A stretch of DNA of 64,000 nt from Collinsella phocaeensis. Its GTDB lineage: Bacteria; Actinomycetota; Coriobacteriia; Coriobacteriales; Coriobacteriaceae. The notes beneath the pieces are model-generated. The model made no database searches. It saw only the letters and a list, made by a program, of their open reading frames with translations, and was not told the DNA's origin. Positions 35,751-44,327 of the stretch are shown piece after piece; position 1 is the first letter of the stretch, and each line of letters opens with the position of its first letter. The stretch is taken from assembly GCF_900119895.1 (NCBI RefSeq), contig NZ_FQLR01000003.1, positions 62,001 through 126,000 on the forward strand. The letters are read 5' to 3'. A program made the translations under genes and the position numbers.

Positions 35751-36224
35751 CTAACCGGCACTGCCTTCCTTCGCCCTCGTGCGCACGACGCGCACGAGGG
35801 CGGCATCGCCATCCTTGGTCACATACACCGTGTCCACCCATGTCTCACCCTGGACGATCGCACCCCATGCCCCATCCGATATGCCGAGGTATCCACTCAG
35901 GACCAGCTGACATCCCCTCTCGTCGGCGTACGCCTCAAGTACTCCACCGGCCGCAGAGGCGACGTCGTCATCCTGCTCCCACAACACCGCCGACGAGGCG
36001 GTTGCCGCAGCGGACAGATCGTCCAAAAACCTACCAGGGCCGGAATCCGCGACCTCCCCGGACTCTTGACGCGGCAGCGAACCCCCGGCCGGCGCGCCAT
36101 CCGATGCGTCCGCGGCACCATCCGACCGCTTCCCACAACATGAAGGGGCGAAAAGCGCCAGACAGGCGATGCCCGCGATCGCAAGGACTGCGCCCCAGCC
36201 CCTTCTTCGAGCCACCGTGCGCAC
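35751..36224 (-). CDS. Putative secreted or lipoprotein component of the Tad operon
   Basis: A 157-residue protein with an N-terminal basic region and hydrophobic segment (GAVLAIAGIACLALFAPSCCG). Cys residues stand at an imperfect lipobox (APSC). A Ser/Gly/Asp-rich linker and a ~90-residue globular part (FLDDLSAAATASSAVLWEQ to VYVTKDGDAALVRVV) follow. I do not recognise the domain. The GTG start directly follows the flp stop. By position it is a surface component of the pilus system. Confidence 0.65.
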   Translation of the reverse strand: MRTVARRRGWGAVLAIAGIACLALFAPSCCGKRSDGAADASDGAPAGGSLPRQESGEVADSGPGRFLDDLSAAATASSAVLWEQDDDVASAAGGVLEAYADERGCQLVLSGYLGISDGAWGAIVQGETWVDTVYVTKDGDAALVRVVRTRAKEGSAG

Positions 36225-36437
36225 CTACAGGCTATTGATTGCGCTGCTGATCGAATCCCACAGCTCGCCCACGCGATCCCTGAAGGCCACGATCGCGATG
36301 ATCGCGATCACCACCAGAACGCCCACCAGGATGGCGTACTCGGTCGTCCCCTGGGCGCGCTCATCCCGCAACACGCCCCAAAAATCCGAGCCCTTGGAGC
36401 CGCACGCCCCACCGCTCCGCGTCACCCTCATATCCAT
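36225..36437 (-). CDS. flp: Flp-family type IVb pilin
   Basis: A 70-residue prepilin: leader ending in RDERAQG, then TTEYAILVGVLVVIAIIAIV with the conserved Glu-Tyr at +4/+5 after the expected Gly cleavage, and a short FRDRVGELWDSI tail. It is the major Tad pilus subunit. The ATG at 36437 was chosen because AAGGAGG lies 5 bases upstream; a GTG at 36452 is unsupported. The TadV peptidase needed to process it is not in this window. Confidence 0.9.
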   Translation of the reverse strand: MDMRVTRSGGACGSKGSDFWGVLRDERAQGTTEYAILVGVLVVIAIIAIVAFRDRVGELWDSISSAINSL

Positions 36438-36448
36438 CAGTTCCTCCT

Positions 36449-37072
36449 TCACACCATGCCGCCCGAAGCGAGCAGCGGACCCACTATCGAAATAAGCAGC
36501 GCGGGCAATATGAGCGTCCCTGTCGGAACGAGCATCTTCACCGGCGCCCGCTCGATCGCGCGCTCAACCGAGGCCCGATGGGCGCAGCGGAGCTCCCGCG
36601 CCTGCCGCGCCAGCGTCTCTGCCAGAGGCGCCCCCAGCTCATGCGCCTGCCCGACGGCGGAGGCGAAGGCCTCGAGCTGACGGACGCCGACCTCGTCCGC
36701 CATGCGCATCAGCCCCTCTTCCCGCGTGCATACCCCCATCTGCCATCTCATCCTCGCCGCGGCCGCCGCGCGCGCGAGCGCGCCCTCCCGGTGCTCGCAG
36801 TACAGCGCCAGCGCCGCATCGAACGAGAGCCCCGCCAGCAGGCCGAGCCGCACCGCATCGACCATCTCGCACACCTCGAAGACCGACGCGCCTTCCTGTC
36901 GGCGCGAAGCCCGTCGAGCATCCGCGGCGCGCATGAGGGCGACGACCCGCATCCCCGACGCCGCCAAGCGGCGAAACGGATCGCGCAGCCCCTCCATTCC
37001 CTCACCTGCAGCGCCCCACGCGCCGCAGGCCGCAAGCACCCCTGCGAGCATCGCGCCCCGCAACCCATCCAC
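36449..37072 (-). CDS. tadC: TadC-like type II/IV secretion inner-membrane protein
   Basis: A 207-residue protein with a T2SSF-type domain (VFEVCEMVDAVRLGLLAGLSFDAAL to LAETLARQARELRCAHR). A C-terminal membrane hairpin (MLVPTGTLILPALLISIVGPLLA) closes it. It is shorter than the usual ~290-310 residues because the N-terminal membrane part is reduced. The GTG start at 37072 lies 10 bases after GGAGGG and 6 bases after the tadB stop. Confidence 0.82.
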   Translation of the reverse strand: MDGLRGAMLAGVLAACGAWGAAGEGMEGLRDPFRRLAASGMRVVALMRAADARRASRRQEGASVFEVCEMVDAVRLGLLAGLSFDAALALYCEHREGALARAAAAARMRWQMGVCTREEGLMRMADEVGVRQLEAFASAVGQAHELGAPLAETLARQARELRCAHRASVERAIERAPVKMLVPTGTLILPALLISIVGPLLASGGMV

Positions 37073-37078
37073 TCCGCA

Positions 37079-38035
37079 TCATCCCTCCAGACCCACGCGC
37101 ATGATGCGCTTGATTGAAAGCCAGGCGACCCCATCCAACACGGCGGCGACCGCGACCGCCGACGCCCCCGCCGGCGTGGCAAGACCCCGGCGAAAGTCCC
37201 CCGAGATGACCGACAGCACCGCGACCATGGCCAGGGGCATGGCGGCGACCATCCGCGCCGACATGCGGGCCTGCGACGTCTTGACGTCCAGGCGACGACG
37301 TAAATCGAGGCGGTCATCGACCATCGATGCCGCCTCGGCGAGCATCTCATCCAACGGCGCCCCCGTGCGCTTCGATATCTTGAGCGCCAAGACGACCAGA
37401 TCGAGCGCGGGCGCCCTCAGGCGCCCGAGCATCTCGTCGAGGGCGCGAACCGCCGGGACACCGCACGCGGTCGCCAGGGAGACGCGCATGAACTCCGTGC
37501 GCACGGGTTCGCGCGAGCGCTCTCCCACGAACCGCATGGCCTGGGGCAGGGAATGACCCGATCCCAAGGAGATGGCGAGCGCACCGAAGGCCTCCGGCAT
37601 CCCCTCCTCGAGCGCCAGCGCCTCACGGCGCAGGCGACGCCTTCTTCTCGCAAGCAAGGCGAACACCGGAACGGGTGCGCACGCGGGCGCCGCGAGGATG
37701 CCGAACGCGACGCAGCCCACGCATCCTGAGACGGCGCAGGAGAGCAACGTGACGCCCAGGGCCTCATCGTCTCCGGACACACCGCGAGCGGACCCCCGTC
37801 TCCCGCACACGCGCAACGCCTCATCCGCCACGGCATGCGCCAGCGACGAGGCCGCACTGTCCGCAAGCGCCCTTCTTGCCACGCCGCCAACCTCGCGCAA
37901 CCGGCTCCGTACCATTCCGAAAGCGCCCGAGACCGTATCGCCCACCGTGCCATCGCGACGCTGAGAGTCCCCGGTCAATCCCTCTACGCACAGCGCGACA
38001 AGGATCCCAACGGCTCCGGGCACAACGACCTCCAC
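37079..38035 (-). CDS. tadB: TadB-like type II/IV secretion inner-membrane protein
   Basis: A protein of about 318 residues with the T2SSF domain (GMPEAFGALAISLGSGHSLPQAM, LALKISKRTGAPLDEML) between membrane segments. With TadC it forms the platform on which TadA acts. I chose the GTG at 38035, 7-8 bases after GGGGAGG. This overlaps the end of tadA by 52 bases. Longer open frames upstream are antisense-like readings of tadA. Confidence 0.85.
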   Translation of the reverse strand: MEVVVPGAVGILVALCVEGLTGDSQRRDGTVGDTVSGAFGMVRSRLREVGGVARRALADSAASSLAHAVADEALRVCGRRGSARGVSGDDEALGVTLLSCAVSGCVGCVAFGILAAPACAPVPVFALLARRRRRLRREALALEEGMPEAFGALAISLGSGHSLPQAMRFVGERSREPVRTEFMRVSLATACGVPAVRALDEMLGRLRAPALDLVVLALKISKRTGAPLDEMLAEAASMVDDRLDLRRRLDVKTSQARMSARMVAAMPLAMVAVLSVISGDFRRGLATPAGASAVAVAAVLDGVAWLSIKRIMRVGLEG

Positions 38036-39339
38036 CCTTCCACCTCCCCTTCGGTCAAAGCTCCGGAACGGAGCCCCTCCTCGATGAACGGCGGCTCGCA
38101 CACGAGGCTCCACGTCTCGCTGTCCGGATCGAACGAGACGTACTCCGCGAGCTCGACTCCGCCGTCCGCTCCGCGGGAGACCCCGGTGAACGAGGAGACG
38201 AATCTCCTGCCGTCGGGTCGACGCACGGACATCACGATGCCGTCGAGCGCCATGGCTATCTGCTCCTCGATCAACTCGCTCGGAAGGTCGATCCCGTAGC
38301 GGGCGAGCAAGGCGAGGCGCACCACGGTCTCGCGCGCACTCCCCGCGTGCAGGGTGGTCAGCGAGCCGTCGTGCCCCGTGTTCATGGCCTGCAGCATATC
38401 GACGCACTCCGCCCCTCGAACCTCACCCACCACGATGCGATCGGGCCTCATGCGAAGCGCATTCGTCACCAGGTCGCGAATCGTCACCGCCCCCGTCCCC
38501 TCTATCGAGGCCTCGCGCGCCTCCAGGCGCACCACATGCGGATGCCGGGAGAACTTGAGCTCCGCGGAATCCTCTATGGTCACGATCCTCTCGCCCGTAT
38601 CGATCTCGCAGGAAAGCGCGTTGAGCAAGGTGGTCTTTCCCGAACCGGTGCCGCCCGCCACGGCGAGATCTTGGCGGAGCGCGACGGCGCAGGACAACAT
38701 CCGGGCGTACCAGTCGGGAATCGACCCCATCTGGACCAGCTGGGCGAGCGAGCAGATGCGGTCCGAGAACTTTCGTATGGTGAGCGTCGCGCCGTCTATG
38801 GCGATCGGGGGAATCACGGCGTTGACGCGGTACCCGCTCGGCAAGCGAGCGTTCACGATCGGGCTCCGCTCGTCCACGCGGCGTCCAAGCGGCGAGATGA
38901 TGCGATCGATGATGATACGGACCTGCTCCTCGCTCTCGAATACGCCCGGGACCGAATGGAGGACGCCCCCTCGCTCGTAGAACACCGAGCCGTATCCGTT
39001 CACCATGATCTCGCTCACGCTCTCGTCATCGAGCAAGCCCTGGAGCGGGCCGAGGCCCACCACGTCGTCGAGCACCTCGCGCGCGACGCGCTCGCGCTCC
39101 GGCTCGGACATCCCCGAAGGGCATCTCGTGTTCACCACGGCCTCCACCGCGCCACGCAGCTCCTCGCGCGCATGCGCCGCATCGGGCGCCCCGACGATTC
39201 GGGCCACCTCCTCCATGCCCACGCGCTCCAGCATCTCTCGCTTCACGACCGCCTTCACGGACCGAACGCGACGATCGCCCTGACGGGCAGCGTCGCCTTC
39301 GAACCCCTGCGCCCGGCGCACGCGCTCCCATACGCTCAT
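37984..39339 (-). CDS. tadA: Tad pilus assembly ATPase TadA/CpaF
   Basis: A 451-residue secretion ATPase of the GspE/VirB11 superfamily. Walker A is GGTGSGKTTLLNAL, the Asp box is IVTIEDSAEL, Walker B is RIVVGEVRGAE, and the His box is GHDGSLTTLHAGSA. The N-terminal domain (VLDDVVGLGPLQGLLDDESVSEIMVNG) is typical of CpaF. It powers pilus extension from the cytoplasmic face. The ATG at 39339 overlaps the tadZ stop as ATGA. Confidence 0.93.
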   Translation of the reverse strand: MSVWERVRRAQGFEGDAARQGDRRVRSVKAVVKREMLERVGMEEVARIVGAPDAAHAREELRGAVEAVVNTRCPSGMSEPERERVAREVLDDVVGLGPLQGLLDDESVSEIMVNGYGSVFYERGGVLHSVPGVFESEEQVRIIIDRIISPLGRRVDERSPIVNARLPSGYRVNAVIPPIAIDGATLTIRKFSDRICSLAQLVQMGSIPDWYARMLSCAVALRQDLAVAGGTGSGKTTLLNALSCEIDTGERIVTIEDSAELKFSRHPHVVRLEAREASIEGTGAVTIRDLVTNALRMRPDRIVVGEVRGAECVDMLQAMNTGHDGSLTTLHAGSARETVVRLALLARYGIDLPSELIEEQIAMALDGIVMSVRRPDGRRFVSSFTGVSRGADGGVELAEYVSFDPDSETWSLVCEPPFIEEGLRSGALTEGEVEGWRSLCPEPLGSLSRCA

Positions 39340-40940
39340 CGCGCCATCGCCCCCTCTCGCTTCCACGGCAAACGGAGCCTCGGCCTTTCCGCCTCTTGCT
39401 CTCCCGCCGAACCGTGCCCCGCATCCCATCCCTGGATCGGGCACCCCAGCTCTCTCAACAGGGTGCACGCGAACGACTTGACGCTTTTCCCGAACGCGCC
39501 CGGTGCGACCAGGGCGTCCCCCAAGCGCCCGAACTCGAGCAGCTCGGCCGTCGGCTCTCCCCCGTCGGAGATGCGCACCCTGGACCGCAGCGACACCGCC
39601 ATCTCGAAGCGCAAGGCGCGCTCCTCCCCGCAACCCCGGGCACCGAACCTGTTGAACACACACGTCATCCGAGTCTTGGGCACGCCGATGCGCGCCGCGA
39701 GCCCCACCGCCCGCTGGGCGGACGCCTCGCCCGAAGCGCCGCCCGTGCCCACGACGAGGCACCGGTCGCAGCGAGACACCGCCGATGCCGCCGCATCGCC
39801 CCAGAACACCGAGGTGTCGACAAAGACCACGTCCGCCTCGGTACGCAGGGCCTCTATCAGGTCCTCCGTAGCGGAAGAGACGAGCTCGGCCTTCTCGGGC
39901 TCCTTGCAGGGCCCCCACAGCGTCAACCCGGGGGCCACGCGCATGGCCGTCGCCTCGACGGACTGAGCGCCCGCGAAGGAGCTATCGTGAGCCCCCGTGA
40001 TGCCGCAAAGGTCCACCGCCTCCTCGATACCCATCAGGTCATGCAGGTTTCCAAACATCAGGTCCAGGTCGATCAGTGCCGCCTTAAGGCCCATATGGGC
40101 AGCCATCCACGCCATCGAGGCCGCGATCGTCGTCTTGCCGACCCCGCCCCTACCGGAAATCAGGGTCACGAGCGGCGCTCGCCTGCCCTCGGGAGCAGGA
40201 GGATCCGCCTCATGCCGGCCCGCGCCCCCATCGGGCGCATCGGCGCCATCGCGAACCTGCCCCGCTCTCGCTGCCGCGGGCTCGGAAGATGCCAGCACCT
40301 CGAGCACGGTTTCCGTTCGCTTCGGCGCGACCGGGACCGCGGTCCCGGCGGCATCCGCGCACCCCGCCCCGTCATCCGAACGAGAGCTGAGGACCTCGGC
40401 GGCCTTGTCGCGCTCGGCGGCCTTGTCGCGCTCGGCGCCGGCGCCCAGGACGGCGCGCATCGGGATCACGTCTCCCACCGTCGGCCCGGCGGCACCCGGC
40501 CGGCGGGGCCAAGGGGGCACCCCTTGGTCTCCCCGCGCGGCCACGGATCGCGCACGGGACGCCCGCGAAGACCGACCCTCTTCCGCGCCCACGATATGGG
40601 GCGGCTCCCGTGCACGCGGTGCCTGCACGACCTCCGTCGCCCCGGCGTAGAACATACGGGCGGCCACGCCGGCATCAAGCTCATCCACCATCGCGACGAT
40701 CGACGCGGCTCCCCCGTGCTGAGCGAACGCGCCGATAAGGTCCTCGGCCTCCTCCGTCGCGCCATGCGGGCATATTGCGACCCCGCCCGCGTCGGGTGAC
40801 AGCAGGTCGCGCATCGCGAGCATGACATCCGGCCCATCGCACCGAACCAGCTGCGACCCCGCATCCCGACCGCAGATCTCCCGGCGAACGGAGGCCATGT
40901 CGTCGCTTCCGCACCACGCCAGCCATATCGAACCCATCAT
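39336..40940 (-). CDS. tadZ: TadZ/CpaE-like MinD-family ATPase
   Basis: A 534-residue protein with a deviant Walker A (SGRGGVGKTTIAASMAW) and MinD-like motifs (LIDLDLMFGNLHDLM, DVVFVDTSVFW) in its C-terminal half. This is the localisation ATPase of Tad systems. The N-terminal ~130 residues form an atypical receiver-like domain. A low-complexity linker follows, including a tandem repeat of ERDKAA. The ATG overlaps the cpaB stop (ATGA). Confidence 0.87.
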   Translation of the reverse strand: MMGSIWLAWCGSDDMASVRREICGRDAGSQLVRCDGPDVMLAMRDLLSPDAGGVAICPHGATEEAEDLIGAFAQHGGAASIVAMVDELDAGVAARMFYAGATEVVQAPRAREPPHIVGAEEGRSSRASRARSVAARGDQGVPPWPRRPGAAGPTVGDVIPMRAVLGAGAERDKAAERDKAAEVLSSRSDDGAGCADAAGTAVPVAPKRTETVLEVLASSEPAAARAGQVRDGADAPDGGAGRHEADPPAPEGRRAPLVTLISGRGGVGKTTIAASMAWMAAHMGLKAALIDLDLMFGNLHDLMGIEEAVDLCGITGAHDSSFAGAQSVEATAMRVAPGLTLWGPCKEPEKAELVSSATEDLIEALRTEADVVFVDTSVFWGDAAASAVSRCDRCLVVGTGGASGEASAQRAVGLAARIGVPKTRMTCVFNRFGARGCGEERALRFEMAVSLRSRVRISDGGEPTAELLEFGRLGDALVAPGAFGKSVKSFACTLLRELGCPIQGWDAGHGSAGEQEAERPRLRLPWKREGAMAR

Positions 40941-41638
40941 GCACCTTCCCCATCTCGTGCGCTTCCCTCTGCCCCGACATCATGCTCGGACCCCTCGGCG
41001 CCTTCCGGCGGCGCGGCGGCTCCGGGCACGACGATCGTCACCGTGCCCGCACTCGTCGCAACGAGCACCTCCTTCACCGACGCGGGATCGACCGCCAAGG
41101 TCGCCCACGTCAGCTCCGATGACCGTTCAGCCAGCATGCTCGTGTCGAGCACGGAGGCGGCGCAAAGCCGATCGGCGACAGCGTCACGCGAGACGTAGAC
41201 GTCAACGCGCTCCCCGCGCTCCAACGCTCCGCCGACCGCGTGCTGCGAATCAACCGGCACCGACACCGCGACCTTTCCCGCTGGGACCGCGACGGAGCCG
41301 TCGTCTGCCTGGAAGTAAGCGGGACACAGGACGGCGCCTTTCGGCACGCGCGACGTCACCGGCTTCCCTATGACCTCATCGAGGTCGCGTGTTGCATCGG
41401 ACGGGAGCAGACTCGCGACCCACTCCTCAACCGCCACGTCGGCTTCGCCCAAGCTGTCACCAGGCTCCAGCTCCCGCGTCGCCACGCATACCGACACCAG
41501 GTCGCCGCCGTACCGCGCGAGCACCTCCTGCTGCTCTCGCTCGACCTCTGCGCGCACAGATGAGACGCTTCCCATGGAGATGAGCATTGCAGCGATGCCG
41601 GCAGCCATGCTGACCAGTAGCCTCTTCTTTCGCTCCAT
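40937..41638 (-). CDS. cpaB: CpaB/RcpC-like SAF-domain pilus assembly protein
   Basis: A 233-residue protein with an N-terminal membrane anchor (LLVSMAAGIAAMLISMGSV) and an SAF domain (ATRELEPGDSLGEADVAVEEW, GKPVTSRVPKGAVLC). The CpaB C-terminal segment AVSVPVDSQHAVGGALERGERVDVYV follows. It is first in the Tad operon. No convincing promoter was recognised upstream. Confidence 0.85.
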   Translation of the reverse strand: MERKKRLLVSMAAGIAAMLISMGSVSSVRAEVEREQQEVLARYGGDLVSVCVATRELEPGDSLGEADVAVEEWVASLLPSDATRDLDEVIGKPVTSRVPKGAVLCPAYFQADDGSVAVPAGKVAVSVPVDSQHAVGGALERGERVDVYVSRDAVADRLCAASVLDTSMLAERSSELTWATLAVDPASVKEVLVATSAGTVTIVVPGAAAPPEGAEGSEHDVGAEGSARDGEGA

Positions 41639-41936
41639 ACCGCCCCCCGTCTGTCGCGCAGGCCCATCGCACCGGCCATCCGGCCGATGGGCTCGACTTC
41701 ATTGTGTGCGGGAATCGGAAGCGTCCGCATATCGAAAAAAGAACCTGATCGCCCATCCAACAAACCGCTTTCACCTGGCAAACGGCTTTGTTTGAGCAGC
41801 GCAAGATACATCGCAGCGCCACGCGCCTTCGCGTGCAAAGCGAAACGGGCGCTGCCGCCCGCCCATCTGGACGAACCGCAGCGCCCGCGCGCTCGATATG
41901 GGTGGTGGGAGGTTGCTTCGCCTCAACATGAAGCGG

Positions 41937-41973
41937 GCGCGCCGTGCCAAAAGGGTACGTCCCCTTTGGCACG
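41937..41973. repeat. 37-bp REP-like palindrome, copy 1
   Basis: GTGCCAAAAGGG and CCCCTTTGGCAC form a near-perfect hairpin around TACGT. The whole 37 bases are identical to 51528-51564. Flanking GGGCG/CGCCC pairs extend the stem here. Confidence 0.8.
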
Positions 41974-41976
41974 CCC

Positions 41977-42036
41977 GCCCTCGTTCATGGCCGACGAGCG
42001 GCAAGCTCCTCAATCCCGGCGCATCGGCAACCGCCC
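41977..42036 (-). pseudogene. ~60-bp fragment duplicated from rsgA
   Basis: By hand alignment this block matches 51805-51864 at nearly every position (about five mismatches). On the minus strand it still reads VADAPGLRSLPLVGHERG, the G3 region of RsgA. It has no start, no rest of the gene, and begins 3 bases from a palindrome copy. It is either the last remnant of a second rsgA or a short sequence captured with the palindrome. Confidence 0.75.
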
Positions 42037-42371
42037 GACATGAGAGGGCGCTTTCCCCAGCGAAAGCTGCAATCTCCGCCAAGATGCCCCATGCCACACC
42101 ATGGGAAACACCCCGATCCCAGGAGCACGAGCCCAGCCACCCGCACAGCATGGGCGCTCGCGCAGGTCAAACCGCATTACAAGACAGGTGCGCTCAGGCA
42201 GCAAGTAAAACGCCAGCACAACCGAAAAGCACGCTTGGCAGAGCGCGAATACAAGCCGGCAGCACAAAAAACGGCATCCCATCTATCACGCCCTAGCCAG
42301 AAGCGAGCTTTCGAACGGCGCCCGTTAATCAGATCAGCAGCCCCAAAGACATCGCTTGACGGATGCACCGC

Positions 42372-43082
42372 CTACAAGTCCAGCATGTAGCGCGACCCTA
42401 TGAAATACTGACGACCGATATAGATGGGTTCATCGTTTTGGTCGAGCGCGTAGGTCGTTATGTAGAGCATCGGCTCTCCCGCCGAGATCTGCAAGCGCAT
42501 CGCCCGCGTGCTCGATGCCCCCACGGACTCCACGAGCACGCGCGCGTTCTTGACCGGCCGCCTTCCATATAGGCCGTCCATAAGCCCGTAGATCGATTCC
42601 TCTCCCAGCTCAAGCGTCGCGAGCTCCTTGTTGGAGGAATAAGGCAGATACATGTTCTCCTCAAACACTGGCTGCCCGTCAGCAGTGCGGACGCGCTGGA
42701 TGTGCAGAACCAGGTCGTCCTCGCCCAGCCCGAAAAACTCCTTCTCATCTGAACGCGGAACCACGATCTCACGATCAATCAACTTGGCACCGGGGACGCG
42801 CCCGCTCTTCTCGCAAATATGGGTGAAACTTTCGGGAAGGCCCCCCTGTAACAACTTGCGACGCATGCGCGGTGCGCACACGAAGGTCCCCAACCCACGT
42901 CGCTTAATCAGTATGCCGGCGGTGCTCAGATCCTCGATAGCGCGACGGACCGTGATACGGCTGACCGAGTATCGCTCCGCAAGTTCGACCTCCGTGGGGA
43001 TCTTGCTTCCCGGCGCATACTCCCCCTCGTCGACGGAGCGCTTGATATCATCGTATATCCGCTGGTACAAAGGGGTTTCCAT
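42372..43082 (-). CDS. GntR-family regulator with UTRA domain (HutC subfamily)
   Basis: A 236-residue repressor/activator: N-terminal winged helix (PLYQRIYDDIKRSV, KIPTEVELAERYSVSRITVRRAI) and a UTRA ligand-binding domain (residues ~90-236, e.g. DLVLHIQRVRTADGQPVFEENMYLP). HutC-type regulators bind sugars or their phosphates. The gene follows the PTS operon in the same direction after a terminator and presumably controls it. An alternative GTG start lies at 43091. Confidence 0.88.
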   Translation of the reverse strand: METPLYQRIYDDIKRSVDEGEYAPGSKIPTEVELAERYSVSRITVRRAIEDLSTAGILIKRRGLGTFVCAPRMRRKLLQGGLPESFTHICEKSGRVPGAKLIDREIVVPRSDEKEFFGLGEDDLVLHIQRVRTADGQPVFEENMYLPYSSNKELATLELGEESIYGLMDGLYGRRPVKNARVLVESVGASSTRAMRLQISAGEPMLYITTYALDQNDEPIYIGRQYFIGSRYMLDL

Positions 43083-43292
43083 CAGTCTCACATCCACCCT
43101 CGAACAACAGGCCAAAACGAAAGCACGATAGGGCGGCAAGAGCTTTTTGAGACGCCCCCCCCCCGATATCCCTTATCTGGGAGTCTACCACTCGTTTCCC
43201 CATCACACAGTACGCCGCTGGGATGGTCGATGGCATGCCCGCACGTGACATTATTTGGTCTATAACCTCATACATTGCGTCACATAAGAAAA

Positions 43293-43322
43293 GGTGCCGC
43301 ACAGCCGCAGCCATACGGCACC
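43293..43322 (-). terminator. Terminator of the PTS operon
   Basis: Arms GGTGCCG / CGGCACC with a 16-base loop, followed by TTTTCTT on the minus strand. It lies 28 bases past the last gene of the operon. The remaining 43083-43292 shows no gene. Confidence 0.75.
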
Positions 43323-43349
43323 CCACCGCAACGGCGAACGGAAGCGTCC

Positions 43350-44321
43350 TTACGCCACCGCCTCGGTGATCTCCAGTCGCTCAAGCTCCGCATCAAGCGT
43401 CGCGATATCTTCATCGGAAAGCTGCCAGTCGAAGGCGGCGCAGTTCTCAACCGCCTCTTCGACCTTGCGAACGCCGGTGAGTGCCGTGGTCACGAAACTC
43501 TTCTGCGTGCTCCAATTAATAGCAATCTGTGCAAGGGGCTTCCCATACTTCTCGCTGAGCGCGTCCATAGTCTTCAGGAACTCCTGAATCTTGGAGAACA
43601 TCGGCTCGCGATAGAAGGGATAGAAGGTCGCGCGGAAGTCCTTCTCGTCGAAAACGGGCTTTTCGCGGACAGATCCGGTGAGAATGCCGGCGCCGAGCGA
43701 GCCCCAGGTCATGACATCGATGTCATGCTCCTCGCACCACTTGAGATCAGCGATAGCCGACTGATTCACCATGGAAAAAGGAAGCTGGACGATGTCGAGG
43801 TCCGCCACAGCGGAGGCACGCTCGATGAGGGCACGATCGGAGTTGCACAGTCCGAGCATCTTTACGGATCCCTGCTCTTTAAGCTTATTGACGCACGCCA
43901 TGGTGTCCTCGATGGGCGTACCCAGGTCGTCCGGCCAATGCATGAGATACATATCTACGTAATCGGTGCCCAGACGACGCAGAGAGTCGTCAAACTCGCG
44001 CAGCACCGAATCGGGACGGCTGCAGTGGACGCCCTTGCCATCCTCAATGTAGGAACCGTACTTCGTGGCAATGAGCACCTGATCTCGGATTCCCTCGACC
44101 GCTCGGCCAACAACTTCCTCGGAGTGGCCCTCGCCGTAAATAGGGGCGGTATCGATAAGGTTCACACCGCCTGCGATCATGGCACGAATCGCCTCAACGG
44201 ACTGGTCGTCATCGATCTCGCCGTAACCGCCCCCCATGCTGTTCTTGCCGCCAATGGCCCATGTACCGACCGTGATCTCGGAAACCTTCTGGCCGGATTT
44301 CTTCATAGTCTTGTAACGCAT
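43350..44321 (-). CDS. Aldo/keto reductase
   Basis: A 323-residue NAD(P)H-dependent TIM-barrel oxidoreductase. The catalytic tetrad is visible: Asp and Tyr in NLIDTAPIYGEGHSE, Lys in LIATKYG, His in YLMHWPDD. The cofactor loop WGSLGAGILTG is present. It is the last gene of the PTS operon, 6 bases after the zinc dehydrogenase. It probably works on a sugar or polyol intermediate. Confidence 0.9.
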   Translation of the reverse strand: MRYKTMKKSGQKVSEITVGTWAIGGKNSMGGGYGEIDDDQSVEAIRAMIAGGVNLIDTAPIYGEGHSEEVVGRAVEGIRDQVLIATKYGSYIEDGKGVHCSRPDSVLREFDDSLRRLGTDYVDMYLMHWPDDLGTPIEDTMACVNKLKEQGSVKMLGLCNSDRALIERASAVADLDIVQLPFSMVNQSAIADLKWCEEHDIDVMTWGSLGAGILTGSVREKPVFDEKDFRATFYPFYREPMFSKIQEFLKTMDALSEKYGKPLAQIAINWSTQKSFVTTALTGVRKVEEAVENCAAFDWQLSDEDIATLDAELERLEITEAVA

Positions 44322-44327
44322 AATCGA

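Larger units (their letters stand above)
41639..42371. other. Non-coding region with repeat and gene remnant
   Basis: 733 bases between cpaB and the gntR stop. It holds the 37-bp palindrome and the rsgA fragment listed separately. I see no intact gene. It should include the Tad operon promoter. Confidence 0.55.

Noticed and set aside
41771-42151. 126-codon minus-strand frame that resembles RsgA for about 20 residues
   Set aside because: The likeness comes only from the duplicated 60-bp fragment; the rest reads through a palindrome and is not a gene.
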